64,000 nucleotides of DNA from Pararhodobacter sp. (GCF_034676545.1 NZ_JAUCBZ010000015.1:2821001-2885000); one strand, 5' to 3'; positions 9,078-17,993 are shown, counted from the stretch's first letter. Numbers and translations: made by a program. Notes: generated by a model from the letters alone, not told the origin.

Positions 9078-9698
9078 ATGCACAATGCCCAGATCGCCTT
9101 TGCCCTCGATCGGATTGGCCGCGTGCTGAAATCCCACGCGTGGGATCAGGCTGAAGACACCAACCTCACCCCGACGCAGAGCCAGATCCTCGCGCGGATC
9201 GCCTCGCAGGGTCCGTCGCGCAGCAGCGCCCTCGCCGCCGACCTCGGGGTGAGCCAACCGACGATCAGCGACGCCGTCACGGCGTTGGTGCGCAAGGGTC
9301 ATGTCTGCCGCGCGCGTGATCCGCAGGATGCTCGGGCCGTCCGTTTGAGCCTGACGGCGCAGGGGCAACGTCTGGCAGACAGCACGCGAGCGCCATCGCC
9401 CACGCTGCTCGCGGCGCTGGATATGCTGTCCGACAAAGACCGTGGCGCCTTGCAACGCGGGTTGATCGGGTTGATCCGGTCCCTGCAAGAGGCGCGCGCA
9501 ATCCCGGTGCAGCGCCTATGCGTCACCTGTGCCCGTTTCCGCCCCCATGCCCATGACGATGCACGAAATCCGCATCATTGCGCCTTTGTCGACGCCGCGT
9601 TCGGGGATGCCGCGCTGCGAACCGACTGTGGCGACCACGAGAAAGCCGCGCCAGAGGCGCGCGCCCGGATTTGGGCGCGTTTCAAAGACGCGGCCTGA
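9078..9698 (+). CDS. MarR-family regulator with C-terminal Cys/His cluster
   Basis: Transcription regulator of 206 residues, longer than the usual 140-160. Residues 1-140 form a MarR winged helix (LAADLGVSQPTISDAVTAL as recognition region, DPQDARAVRLSLTAQG as wing). The extra C-terminal part, residues 146-190, holds Cys148, Cys151, His157, His159, His166, His167, Cys168, Cys184 and His187, a pattern suited to binding zinc, iron or an Fe-S cluster. AAGGAGG precedes the ATG. An exported protein gene and a thioredoxin-like gene follow on the same strand, and a palindrome lies in front. A redox- or metal-responsive switch is inferred, not shown. Confidence 0.8.
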   Translation: MHNAQIAFALDRIGRVLKSHAWDQAEDTNLTPTQSQILARIASQGPSRSSALAADLGVSQPTISDAVTALVRKGHVCRARDPQDARAVRLSLTAQGQRLADSTRAPSPTLLAALDMLSDKDRGALQRGLIGLIRSLQEARAIPVQRLCVTCARFRPHAHDDARNPHHCAFVDAAFGDAALRTDCGDHEKAAPEARARIWARFKDAA

Positions 9699-9778
9699 GT
9701 CGGGTGCCCGACGCCGCGGCAACGGCCCGGACACCCTTTTTGCCAACCTTCCAAAGGATGAAAAGGAAGCACCCCATC

Positions 9779-10534
9779 ATGACACCGAACAGATTTCACT
9801 TCCAGAACCTAAGTGCATGCACCCTTGTGGCGGCACTCATGGCCCTGCCCGCGCTGGCGGATGGCACGCATACCGGCGGCATCACGGCGACCGCCGGCGA
9901 CGCGGCACCGTTTGACATCGTGCACACGCGGATCACCACCGAGGGCCGCGTTGCAACCTTTCACATGGCCGTCTCGGGCCGCGCCGGCGAAAGCCACCCG
10001 GCGGCGACGGGTGCCTTGGCCGGGTCCGAGGTGTTCGCCTATGTCTGGCCGACCACGCTGGATGCCGCGACGGTCGGGTTCGAGGCGGGCGCGGGCATTC
10101 TGGCAATGGTCGCTACGGCGCACCCCGATTTCGACGACACGCCGCTCTTTGATGAGAACGGCGATGGTGACCGCGCCAATGACGGGGATCTATGGCACAG
10201 CCATTGGGTCGTGCTGGGCCCTGACGAGGCCTGCGGGGTGGGTGCGCTGAAGGTGATCGACATCCCCGAAGGCGCCACCCCGGCGCTGCCGCTGACATGG
10301 CCCGGCCTGCCCCTGTTGATCGACAGCCCCGGCTGGGGCCCGGTCATCGCGGGCGAAACCATCGAAATCGCGGTGCCGTTTGACGATATCGGCGCGGTCG
10401 AGGCGGCCGGATTTGACGGGGTGACGGCGGGCCTTCGGGTGAACGCCAACCTCCACGCGCCGCTGTTGTGCGTCGTCAATGTCTTTGACGTGGCATCCGG
10501 CGATCTCAGCCTGCCGGGTCGCGTCAATCAATGA
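9779..10534 (+). CDS. Exported protein of unknown function
   Basis: Protein of 251 residues with a clear signal peptide (hydrophobic core ACTLVAALMALPALA, predicted cleavage after about residue 27), so periplasmic or secreted. An acidic loop DENGDGDRANDGD near the middle resembles a calcium-binding EF-hand-type loop and is followed by the distinctive stretch DLWHSHWVVLGPDEACG. I do not recognise the family. The ATG at 9779 has AAAAGGAAG 9 bases upstream; an in-frame ATG at 9758 is less well placed. It sits between the Cys-rich MarR gene and a thioredoxin-like gene and probably belongs to the same regulon. Confidence 0.75.
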   Translation: MTPNRFHFQNLSACTLVAALMALPALADGTHTGGITATAGDAAPFDIVHTRITTEGRVATFHMAVSGRAGESHPAATGALAGSEVFAYVWPTTLDAATVGFEAGAGILAMVATAHPDFDDTPLFDENGDGDRANDGDLWHSHWVVLGPDEACGVGALKVIDIPEGATPALPLTWPGLPLLIDSPGWGPVIAGETIEIAVPFDDIGAVEAAGFDGVTAGLRVNANLHAPLLCVVNVFDVASGDLSLPGRVNQ

Positions 10535-10587
10535 TCACGCTGGCGGCGGCCTCGCACCGCCGCCAGCCTTTCCAGAGAGGGTTTCTC

Positions 10588-11065
10588 ATGTCTGATCTTG
10601 CCCCGCCGATCCATGCCGCCGAATGGCTGAACACGCCCGAACCGCTGACACTTGAGGCCTTGCGCGGGCGGGTCGTGGTGGTCGAGTGTTTCCAGATGCT
10701 CTGCCCCGGCTGCGTCAGTCACGGATTGCCGCAAGCCAGCCGCGTGGCGCAGACCTTTCGCCCGCAGGATGTGGCGGTGATCGGCCTGCATTGCGTGTTC
10801 GAGCACCATGACGCGATGACCCCGATTGCCCTGCGCGCGTTCCTGCATGAATACCGCATTCGGTTTCCGGTGGCGGTGGATGCGCCCTGGCCGCAACGGA
10901 CCCTTGCCGCAGACCATGACGGCCTGGCAGTTGCAGGGCACGCCGACGCTGATACTCATTGACCGGATCGGGCGGATCCGGGCGCGCCATTTCGGATCCG
11001 TCGAGGATCTGGCGCTGGGGGCCGAGATCATGATGCTCATGCAAGAAAACGGCGCAGAAGCCTGA
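10588..11065 (+). pseudogene. Thioredoxin-fold (redoxin/TlpA-like) protein, frameshifted
   Basis: The first frame starts at ATG 10588 after AGAGAGGG and gives an N-terminal thioredoxin-like domain with the CxxC motif CPGC in FQMLCPGCVSHGLPQA. It runs out of frame near 10886 and stops at 10962. The family's C-terminal half (LQGTPTLILIDRIGRIRARH) continues in the +1 frame to 11065. Removing one C from the CCC at 10885-10887 restores one reading frame through VDAPGRNGPLPQTM. This is either a recent loss-of-function mutation or a sequencing/assembly error. The intact protein would be a thiol-disulfide or peroxide-handling protein, fitting the Cys-containing MarR regulator upstream. Confidence 0.75.
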
Positions 11066-11229
11066 GGTGAGGTTGCTGATTTCGCGCGATGACCCTTTCA
11101 GCAGGCCACTTTGGCGTCGATAACTGGCGGATTCTGAACCGCAGGATATGCCGGAAAAGGGATGGACTTGTCTGGGTCCAGCCTGTTTGTTAACGCGGAC
11201 TTAGTGGGCATCAGAGGATCCGCACGCAC

Positions 11230-12195
11230 ATGACTCGACGGCTCATTCTGGATACCGACGGCGGCGTTGACGACGCGCAAGCCCTGCTGATGCTGATCGC
11301 GGCTGGCAAAGCCCCGGATGCGATCACCACGGTGTTCGGCAATGTCGATCTGGCCGCAGCGACGCGCAACATTCTGGCGGTGCTGGCGGTCGCGGGGTGC
11401 GAGGATGTGCCCGTCCATACAGGGGCCGAGCGCCCGCTCAATCAGCCGCTGATCGATGCCGCCGCCATCCACGGCGCGGATGGTCTGGGCGGCGCTCCGC
11501 GCCCGGATCACACGGTGGAACCAACCGGCAGTGACGCGGTGGGCTATCTGGTCGCCACCCTGCGCGAGGCCGCGCGGTGCGGCGATACGGTCGATCTGCT
11601 GATGATCGGGCCGCTGACCAATCTGGCGCTGGCCTTGCGGCTTGCCCCGGATTGCATGGCGGGTATCGGACAGGTGACCATCATGGGCGGCTCGGTCTAT
11701 GGGCGCGGCAATGTGACCCCGGCGGCGGAGTTCAACATTTTCTCGGACCCAGAAGCCGCCGGCATCGTGTTTGGCGCCGCGATCAACATCGTCTTGGTGC
11801 CCTGGGAGGCCTGTGTGGCGCATTCCGTCACCGGGGCTGCGGTGGATGCTCTGTTTGACGCGGTGTCAGACGGTCCAGCCAAAGAGTTCTCGGTTGCGCT
11901 GGCCGCACATGCGCGCAAGGTCATCGCGGGATTTGGCGGCGGCGATAACTTCCGCTTTGTTGACCCATTGGCGGCGGCGGTGGTGATCGAGCCGGGCATC
12001 ATCCGGAAATTCCTGCGCGCCTCGGTCGATGTGGCTTTGGCCCCCGGCATCACGCGCGGCATGACGGTGGTTGACCCCTCGGGGCGGTTGGGAACACCGA
12101 CCAGCACCATTGTCGAAGCGGTTGACATGGACCGCCTGGTCGCGCTGTTCAACGCCTCACTCCACCACCAACCACCAAAGGTTACCACGCCATGA
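11230..12195 (+). CDS. Nucleoside hydrolase (first of three)
   Basis: Ribonucleoside hydrolase of 321 residues that splits the N-glycosidic bond to free a base and ribose. The N-terminal calcium-binding motif reads LDTDGGVDDA, with Asp8, Asp10, Asp14 and Asp15; Gly replaces the usual Pro. FNIFSDPEAA near residue 180 is the second signature (N and E/D ligands). The stop overlaps the adenine deaminase start by 4 bases (ATGA), so freed adenine is a plausible product. No strong ribosome site is seen before ATG 11230. Confidence 0.87.
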   Translation: MTRRLILDTDGGVDDAQALLMLIAAGKAPDAITTVFGNVDLAAATRNILAVLAVAGCEDVPVHTGAERPLNQPLIDAAAIHGADGLGGAPRPDHTVEPTGSDAVGYLVATLREAARCGDTVDLLMIGPLTNLALALRLAPDCMAGIGQVTIMGGSVYGRGNVTPAAEFNIFSDPEAAGIVFGAAINIVLVPWEACVAHSVTGAAVDALFDAVSDGPAKEFSVALAAHARKVIAGFGGGDNFRFVDPLAAAVVIEPGIIRKFLRASVDVALAPGITRGMTVVDPSGRLGTPTSTIVEAVDMDRLVALFNASLHHQPPKVTTP

Positions 12196-14063
12196 AAGAT
12201 CAAACGCCCCCCACCGATGCGCTGATCAATGCGGCTGACGAGGTGAAAATCCGGCAAAACCTGGTGCGTGTGGCCTTGGGGCACGCGCCTGCCGATACGC
12301 GGCTGCGGGTGGGCAGGATGCTCGATGTGCATTCGCGCATGTGGCTGACAGATCAAGAAATTATCCTGTCAGGCCGCCGCATCGCCTATGTTGGCCCGGC
12401 GGGGTCTTATCCCGGCACCGTGGCGCATGACGTGCATGAGCCCGACCTGATGGCCGTGCCCGGATTTGGCGAGGTGCACAAGCATATCGAAAGCTCGCAT
12501 GTCACGCCCGAATGGGAGGCGGCGTTGGTCCTGCCCCATGGCAACACCTGGACCTGCGAGGCCAGCCACGAGTTTTCCAACGTGGACGGGCCGAACAACC
12601 TGGCGTTCTGGTTTGCCGCGCGACTGGCGGGCAGTCCGCAGAAAATCTTTCCGCTGCCCGGGTCCGCCGTGCCGCCGACCGCCTATGAATGGGGCGGCGG
12701 GTATTTCGGCTATGACGAACAACACAGCTTCATGGCCGACAACCTGATGGTCGCGGGGCTGGATGAGGTGATGGACTGGCCCGCCGTCTGGAACCCGGAA
12801 AACCCGTCCTATGAACGGTTGTGGGGCATGATCGAGGCGACGTTCCAACACCGCGGCGTCGTCGAGGGGCACGCCGCCGGAATCAAGGACTTGCCGACAA
12901 TCAGCGCCTTTGCCGCCGCCGGGCTGGCGTCGGATCACGAGGCCTGGACCAGTGAGGAAGTGCTCGACAAACTGCGGCGCGGCTTGTTCATGGAGCTGCG
13001 CCCGCATTCGGTGCAAGACATGATCAAGGGGCTGCTGGAGGCCGGGTTGAGCGACTGGAGCCAATTCGCGTTGACCACCGATGACCGCTCGTGCTCCGAC
13101 ACGTTGAAGCTGGGCGCAACCGATCACAACGTGCGGCTGGCCATTCAGGCCGGGCTGGCACCGGAAATCGCCATTCAGATGGTCACGATCAACCCTGCGC
13201 GCCACATGCGGCTGACGCCGTGGGTCGGGTCGATTGCGCCGGGGCGGTTTGGCGATATCGTCTTGCTGGATGACTTGGAAAGCCTGTCGATCCGCAAGGT
13301 TTGGGCGGATGGCGAACTGGTGGCCGAGGCTGGCAAATACCTCAAGCCGGTGCCCAAGATTGATTGGCCCGACTGGGCGACGCGGACGGTGAATATCCAG
13401 CGCGAGATGACCGCTGACGACTTCGCCATTCCCGCTGAACCAGGCCGCGAGACGATGACAGCGGCGCTGCTGCGGCCCTTCCATTGGCATGACGCGTTCA
13501 TCGAGATGGAGCTGCCCGTCGTGGACGGACAAGTGCAGCGCGACGCGGATCGCAACGTCACCAAATTCGCCATTGTGGACCGGTTCTCGGGTGCGGGGAA
13601 AACCTCAAGGATGTTCTGGCTGGGCACCGGGCCGAAAACGCCTGACACGGCGCTGGCCTGCTCGATGGGGCATGACAAACACAATATCTGGGTGGTGGGG
13701 TCCTCGGACGCGGCGATGGCGCAGGCCGTGAATGCGCTGCGCGAGATCCAGGGCGGCTGGGCCTTGGTGCGGGGCGGCGCGGTGGTCGCCACGGTGCGCT
13801 ATGAGGTGGGCGGCCTGATGACCTGCCGCGCACCCGCCGAACTGGACGCCGAGATGCAGGCGCTTTACGCCGAGGGCGCGAAAATCGAGTGGATGTATGA
13901 GCCCACGTTCAGCCCGCGCTGGTTCCCCGGTTTCCCCGAGCGTCTGGCCTTTGCCACGCTGACCTGCGCGCCCTGGCGCTGGGTGCTGGTGGCCCCGTCC
14001 GAGCGCGCGCCAGAGGGGTTTGTCAATGTCGCCACCGGGCAAACCCACCCGATCATCTGGTGA
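12192..14063 (+). CDS. ade: Adenine deaminase
   Basis: Converts adenine to hypoxanthine and ammonia. The 623-residue protein has the amidohydrolase metal motif His96-x-His98 in PGFGEVHKHIESS, the family hallmark GHAAGIKDL near residue 226, a DDRSCSD segment, and the C-terminal adenine-deaminase domain from about residue 420 (AIVDRFSGAGKTSRMFW, GGLMTCRAPAELDAEM). The usual Asp before the HxH motif is replaced (EVHKH), as in some divergent members. It is translationally coupled to the nucleoside hydrolase. The stop codon lies inside an inverted repeat that precedes the ABC-transporter genes. Confidence 0.88.
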   Translation: MKDQTPPTDALINAADEVKIRQNLVRVALGHAPADTRLRVGRMLDVHSRMWLTDQEIILSGRRIAYVGPAGSYPGTVAHDVHEPDLMAVPGFGEVHKHIESSHVTPEWEAALVLPHGNTWTCEASHEFSNVDGPNNLAFWFAARLAGSPQKIFPLPGSAVPPTAYEWGGGYFGYDEQHSFMADNLMVAGLDEVMDWPAVWNPENPSYERLWGMIEATFQHRGVVEGHAAGIKDLPTISAFAAAGLASDHEAWTSEEVLDKLRRGLFMELRPHSVQDMIKGLLEAGLSDWSQFALTTDDRSCSDTLKLGATDHNVRLAIQAGLAPEIAIQMVTINPARHMRLTPWVGSIAPGRFGDIVLLDDLESLSIRKVWADGELVAEAGKYLKPVPKIDWPDWATRTVNIQREMTADDFAIPAEPGRETMTAALLRPFHWHDAFIEMELPVVDGQVQRDADRNVTKFAIVDRFSGAGKTSRMFWLGTGPKTPDTALACSMGHDKHNIWVVGSSDAAMAQAVNALREIQGGWALVRGGAVVATVRYEVGGLMTCRAPAELDAEMQALYAEGAKIEWMYEPTFSPRWFPGFPERLAFATLTCAPWRWVLVAPSERAPEGFVNVATGQTHPIIW

Positions 14064-14085
14064 CACAGATATATAATTTGTGTCA
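14061..14085. promoter_or_regulatory. Inverted repeat TGACACA-N11-TGTGTCA, candidate operator of the ABC operon
   Basis: Two perfect 7-base arms, TGACACA (14061-14067) and TGTGTCA (14079-14085), flank an AT-rich 11-base centre. The left arm includes the adenine deaminase stop codon. A possible promoter follows: TTGACC at 14091-14096 and TAAATA at 14116-14121, although the 19-base spacing is long. No T tract follows the repeat, so a regulator site is more likely than a terminator. No regulator gene is adjacent. Confidence 0.5.
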
Positions 14086-14190
14086 TGATGTTGACCTTGC
14101 GTCCATCACCCACAGTAAATACGGTTCTGATCATCACTTCGCTGCTCGCCCGCGATTCCGCTTGGGCAACCATCACAACAGGGGATAACC

Positions 14191-15228
14191 ATGACGACAC
14201 ACAAGATCTTGAGCCTTGCAACCGTATCCGTGTTTGCCGTGATGGCGGCGGCACCTTCTGTCGCGCAATCCCGGACCTTTACGATCTCCTGGTGGGGTTT
14301 CAACGGTGACAAGCTGCAGGAAATCATCGTCGATCCGTTCGAGGAAATGTGTGGCTGCGAGGTCGTCTTCGAGACGGGCAATAACGCCGACCGTCTGAGC
14401 CGTCTGCAATTGCGCAGTGGCGAGGGCGTCGATGTGATCTATCTCACCGACCGTTTCTCGCAGCTTGGCATCGAATTGGGCATGTTCCAGCCCGTCGACC
14501 GCGCGCAAGTCCCGAATATCAGCGAACTCTACGATTTCGCACAAGCCCCGCAGGGTGAGTTTGGCCCGGCCTATACCATCGGCCGCGTCGGGATCGTCTA
14601 TGACGCCGAGGCCGTGTCCGAGCCGATCACCTCGTGGAACGACCTGTGGCGCGAAGATCTGGCGTCGTCGATCTCGCTGCCCGGCATCACCACCACCGCC
14701 GGCCCGATGGTCGTGCTGCGGGCCGGTCAACGCGCCGGGGTCGATGCCTACACCGACACCGACACCGCCTTTGAACAGGTTGCCGAACTGGCGGCGAATG
14801 TGGTGACCAACTACAACACCGGCTCCGAGATGATCAACCTGTTCTCGACCGGCGAGATCACCGTGTCGATCGCACAGGATTTCGCGCTGGGCCGCATTCA
14901 AGCGGCGGTGCCGTCGGTGGTTTGGGCGGACCTCGAGGAAGGCTCGATCGCGACCTTGAACACGATCAACATTCCCATCGGTGCCGCAGAACCAGAACTG
15001 GCGCACCAGTTCCTCAACTTCGTGCTGTCGCCGGAAATCCAGCAAGTGCTGGCCGAGCAGGGCATTGATGCCCCGGTCAACACGCGCGTCATGCTGACAC
15101 CCGAACAGGCCGCGCCCTGGACCTATGGCGACGAGATGATTTCCAGCTTGCAGCACGTCAATTATGTGCCGATGAACGCGGCGCTGGACGGCTGGATCAA
15201 CCGCTGGAACGAGATTTTCGGCATGTAA
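14191..15228 (+). CDS. ABC transporter substrate-binding protein (PotD/spermidine-putrescine class)
   Basis: Periplasmic binding protein of 345 residues with a signal peptide (LSLATVSVFAVMAAAPSVA) and the class motif TISWWGFNGDKLQEI after it. It has the size and fold pattern of PotD-type proteins (for example WNDLWREDLASSISLPG). The two permeases and the ATPase follow on the same strand. The class takes polyamines, but also other small organic solutes. Because every flanking gene acts on nucleosides or bases, a purine or nucleoside ligand is inferred. AGGGGATAACC precedes ATG. Confidence 0.85.
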   Translation: MTTHKILSLATVSVFAVMAAAPSVAQSRTFTISWWGFNGDKLQEIIVDPFEEMCGCEVVFETGNNADRLSRLQLRSGEGVDVIYLTDRFSQLGIELGMFQPVDRAQVPNISELYDFAQAPQGEFGPAYTIGRVGIVYDAEAVSEPITSWNDLWREDLASSISLPGITTTAGPMVVLRAGQRAGVDAYTDTDTAFEQVAELAANVVTNYNTGSEMINLFSTGEITVSIAQDFALGRIQAAVPSVVWADLEEGSIATLNTINIPIGAAEPELAHQFLNFVLSPEIQQVLAEQGIDAPVNTRVMLTPEQAAPWTYGDEMISSLQHVNYVPMNAALDGWINRWNEIFGM

Positions 15229-15243
15229 GCCACACAAACCGAC

Positions 15244-15280
15244 CTCCCCGAGGCGTAAGGCCGCCTCGGGGAGTTTTCCT
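15244..15280 (+). terminator. Stem-loop with T tract between binding-protein and permease genes
   Basis: A 12-base perfect stem (15244-15255 with 15262-15273, CTCCCCGAGGCG pairing CGCCTCGGGGAG) with a 6-base loop is followed by TTTTCCTT. It has the form of an intrinsic terminator, yet lies inside the operon. It most likely attenuates read-through or protects the 3' end of the binding-protein message so that this protein is made in excess. Confidence 0.75.
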
Positions 15281-15301
15281 TACCTTCGCGAAAGAACCGA
15301 T

Positions 15302-16126
15302 ATGAAACGTCTTGCGGGCTGGATTCTCTCGTCTCCGGCAACCCTCGCGATTTCCCTGTTCCTGATCATTCCGGTCGCCGCGACGATCAGCGTAACCTTC
15401 ACCGCGCCGGACGGGATCTTTGACCCGTACCACGACTTTTTCGCGTCGGGGTTTCAGCGCACGGTTCTTTGGCGCACCTTCGAGGTGGCGGCGATCACCA
15501 CGGTCGTTTCGGTGATCCTCGGGCTGTTGACCGCCTATGTCGTGTCCAGATGCCCGCCCTGGATGAAATCCGTGCTGATCGTGCTGGCGGTGTTCCCGCT
15601 GCTGACCGGTGTCGTCGTGCGATCCTTTGCCTGGCTGATCATTCTGGGCCGCAACGGCATCCTGAACAATTTCCTGCAATGGATCGGCGCCATCGAGCGG
15701 CCTTTGTCGCTGCTCTATACGCAGTCCTCCGTGATCGTCGCGCTGATTTATATATTCGTGCCGCTGATGGTACTGGTGTTGATCGGCGTATTGGAAAACA
15801 TCCCCGACGACCTGATCCAGGCCTCGTCATCCTTGGGGGCCACACCCACCGCGACCTTCTTTCAAGTCGTGCTGCCGCTGGCCGTTCCGGGCCTGATTGT
15901 CGGCGCCGTGCTTGTGTTCACGGCCAGCTTCACCTCCTACGCCACGCCGCATCTGTTGGGTGGCACGCGGCAGATGATGATGGGCACGTTCCTGCATCAG
16001 CGCGCGATGGTCTCGTTCGATTGGGTCAGCGCCTCGACCGTGGCGGCCATCATGGTTGTGGTGATCGTGACGACCGTTCTGGTCATGACGCGCATCGCCC
16101 GCCGCCTCAACCCCATGGCCTCCTGA
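15302..16126 (+). CDS. ABC transporter permease (PotB-like)
   Basis: Inner-membrane permease of 274 residues with about six hydrophobic segments, starting with ILSSPATLAISLFLIIPVAA. The cytoplasmic EAA loop that docks on the ATPase reads DDLIQASSSLGATPTATF. It follows the binding-protein gene across a stem-loop and is separated from the second permease by a single base. Together they form the transmembrane channel of the importer. Confidence 0.88.
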   Translation: MKRLAGWILSSPATLAISLFLIIPVAATISVTFTAPDGIFDPYHDFFASGFQRTVLWRTFEVAAITTVVSVILGLLTAYVVSRCPPWMKSVLIVLAVFPLLTGVVVRSFAWLIILGRNGILNNFLQWIGAIERPLSLLYTQSSVIVALIYIFVPLMVLVLIGVLENIPDDLIQASSSLGATPTATFFQVVLPLAVPGLIVGAVLVFTASFTSYATPHLLGGTRQMMMGTFLHQRAMVSFDWVSASTVAAIMVVVIVTTVLVMTRIARRLNPMAS

Positions 16127-16127
16127 G

Positions 16128-16916
16128 ATGAACACACGCATTCACCCCCTGCTGATCCTGATGACCATTGCGGTCTATATTTTCCTGATCGGGCCGCTGA
16201 TCATCATTTTCGGGGCCTCGGTCTCGGACACCACGTTTCTGGCCTTTCCACCGCAAGGGCTGACCCTGCATTGGTTCAACAACATCTGGGAAATCAGTGC
16301 GTTCCGGCGCACGATCATCACCTCCATGCAGGTGGCGTTTCTGGGCACCGGGTTGGCGCTGCTGATCGGCGTGCCCGCCGCCTATGCGCTGAACCGGCAT
16401 CGCATCTACCTGCCCGGCTGGCTGTCGACACTGTTTGTCTTGCCGATCCTGGTGCCCGAGATCGTGATCGGCTTTTCGCTGCTGCGCTCGGTCAATGTGG
16501 GCCTGGGCATACCGGTGTTCTTCGCGCTGCTGATCGGCCACACGCTGCTGGTGCTGCCCTATGTGATCCGGGTGATTTCGGCCTCGCTCGCGTCGTTTGA
16601 TTTCTCCATCGAGGAAGCGGCGATCTCGTTGGGCAGCCGCCCGGTCAAGACGTTCTTTACCATCGTTTTGCCCAATGTGCGCTCGGGTATCCTCGCGGCG
16701 TTCATTCTGGCGTTCATCACCTCGATCAATGACGTGTCGGTGTCGCTGTTCCTGACCGGGCCGGGCATATCGACGCTGCCAATCCAGATTCTGGCGCATG
16801 TCGAGCAGTTCTTCGATCCGACCATCGCGTCGGTGTCGGTCTTGCTGATGATGCTGACCATCATTGTCATGATCATCGTCGAGCGTACGCTTGGCCTGAC
16901 CGCGGTGACCAAATAA
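16128..16916 (+). CDS. ABC transporter permease (PotC-like)
   Basis: Second permease, 262 residues, with six predicted membrane spans (first one LLILMTIAVYIFLIGPLIII). The EAA loop is DFSIEEAAISLGSRPVKTFF, carrying the full E-E-A-A pattern. It starts one base after the PotB-like gene ends and lies 15 bases before the ATPase gene, so the three are co-transcribed. Confidence 0.88.
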   Translation: MNTRIHPLLILMTIAVYIFLIGPLIIIFGASVSDTTFLAFPPQGLTLHWFNNIWEISAFRRTIITSMQVAFLGTGLALLIGVPAAYALNRHRIYLPGWLSTLFVLPILVPEIVIGFSLLRSVNVGLGIPVFFALLIGHTLLVLPYVIRVISASLASFDFSIEEAAISLGSRPVKTFFTIVLPNVRSGILAAFILAFITSINDVSVSLFLTGPGISTLPIQILAHVEQFFDPTIASVSVLLMMLTIIVMIIVERTLGLTAVTK

Positions 16917-16931
16917 CAAGGCGTTTTCCCT

Positions 16932-17993
16932 ATGACTCTGCCCCTCTCGATCGACAATATCACCGCGCATTACGGCACTACCAAGGTTCTGGAGGACCTG
17001 TCGCTGACCGTGGGCGATGGTGAGTTGGTGTCCCTGCTGGGTGCGTCCGGCTGCGGCAAGACCACCACGCTGCGGCTGGTCGCGGGCTTCTTGCAGCCGA
17101 CATCCGGCACCATCCGGCTGGGCGACAAGGACCTGACCCGCCTGCCCGCGCATGGTCGCGACATCGGCCTGGTGTTTCAGAATTACGCGCTGTTCCCGCA
17201 TCTGAGCGTGCAAAACAACGTGGGTTTCGGGCTGAAACAGCGCAAGCTGTCGACGACCGAGCGCACCAAACGCGCGATGGAGATGCTGGAGCGTGTGGGC
17301 CTGGCGCATCTGGCCGACCGCTTGCCCGGCGAATTGTCGGGCGGCCAGAAACAGCGCGTGGCCCTGGCCCGCGCGCTGGTGATCGAGCCGCCGCTCTTGA
17401 TGTTCGATGAGCCGCTTTCCAACCTTGACGCCAAGCTGCGCGTCGATATGCGCGTTGAAATCCGCCAGTTGCAGCGCGCCAACGGCACCACCGCGCTCTA
17501 TGTGACCCATGATCAGGAAGAGGCGTTCTCGATTTCGGACCGCGTCGCCATTATGAACAGCGGCCGCATCATGCAGCTGGATACCCCCGAGACGCTCTAT
17601 CAGCGCCCGGCCAATGCCTTTGTCGCGCGCTTTGTGGGCTTCGAGAACCTGATTGACCTCAAGGTGACAGCCCGCGACGGCGATACCGTTCGCGCCGAGT
17701 CCAAGGACGGCGCGCCGCTTGTGCTGTCGCAGGACCGGTTTGGCGCGATCCCCGACGCGTTCATTCTGGCGACGCGCCCCGACGGGTTGGTGGTGACCGA
17801 CGATCAAAGCGCCGTCGGACTGCCTGCCACGCTGGGGATGCGGACCTATCTGGGTCGCGCCTATCAATACCAATGCCAGACCGGGGCCGGGCATCTTGTC
17901 GCCAACGGGTCTTTGGCAACACCGTTCGAGTCCGGCGCGCATGTCAAACTGGTGCCCAACCCCGATCAATGCGCGATCCTGAGGCCCGAGTGA
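16932..17993 (+). CDS. ABC transporter ATP-binding protein (PotA-like)
   Basis: ATPase of 353 residues that powers the importer. It has Walker A GASGCGKTT, signature LSGGQKQRVALARAL, Walker B LLMFDEPLSNLD and the switch His in YVTHDQEEA. The C-terminal 110 residues form the regulatory OB-type (TOBE) domain typical of PotA/MalK proteins, with FILATRPDGLVV. The stop overlaps the GTG start of the following amidohydrolase by 4 bases, tying transport directly to catabolism. Confidence 0.9.
   Translation: MTLPLSIDNITAHYGTTKVLEDLSLTVGDGELVSLLGASGCGKTTTLRLVAGFLQPTSGTIRLGDKDLTRLPAHGRDIGLVFQNYALFPHLSVQNNVGFGLKQRKLSTTERTKRAMEMLERVGLAHLADRLPGELSGGQKQRVALARALVIEPPLLMFDEPLSNLDAKLRVDMRVEIRQLQRANGTTALYVTHDQEEAFSISDRVAIMNSGRIMQLDTPETLYQRPANAFVARFVGFENLIDLKVTARDGDTVRAESKDGAPLVLSQDRFGAIPDAFILATRPDGLVVTDDQSAVGLPATLGMRTYLGRAYQYQCQTGAGHLVANGSLATPFESGAHVKLVPNPDQCAILRPE

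Noticed and set aside
16107..17969. Long open frame of about 620 codons antisense to the ABC permease and ATPase genes
   Set aside because: It is rich in His/Arg/Gln/Gly with no family features and mirrors the codon bias of the real genes on the plus strand; typical antisense shadow in GC-rich DNA.
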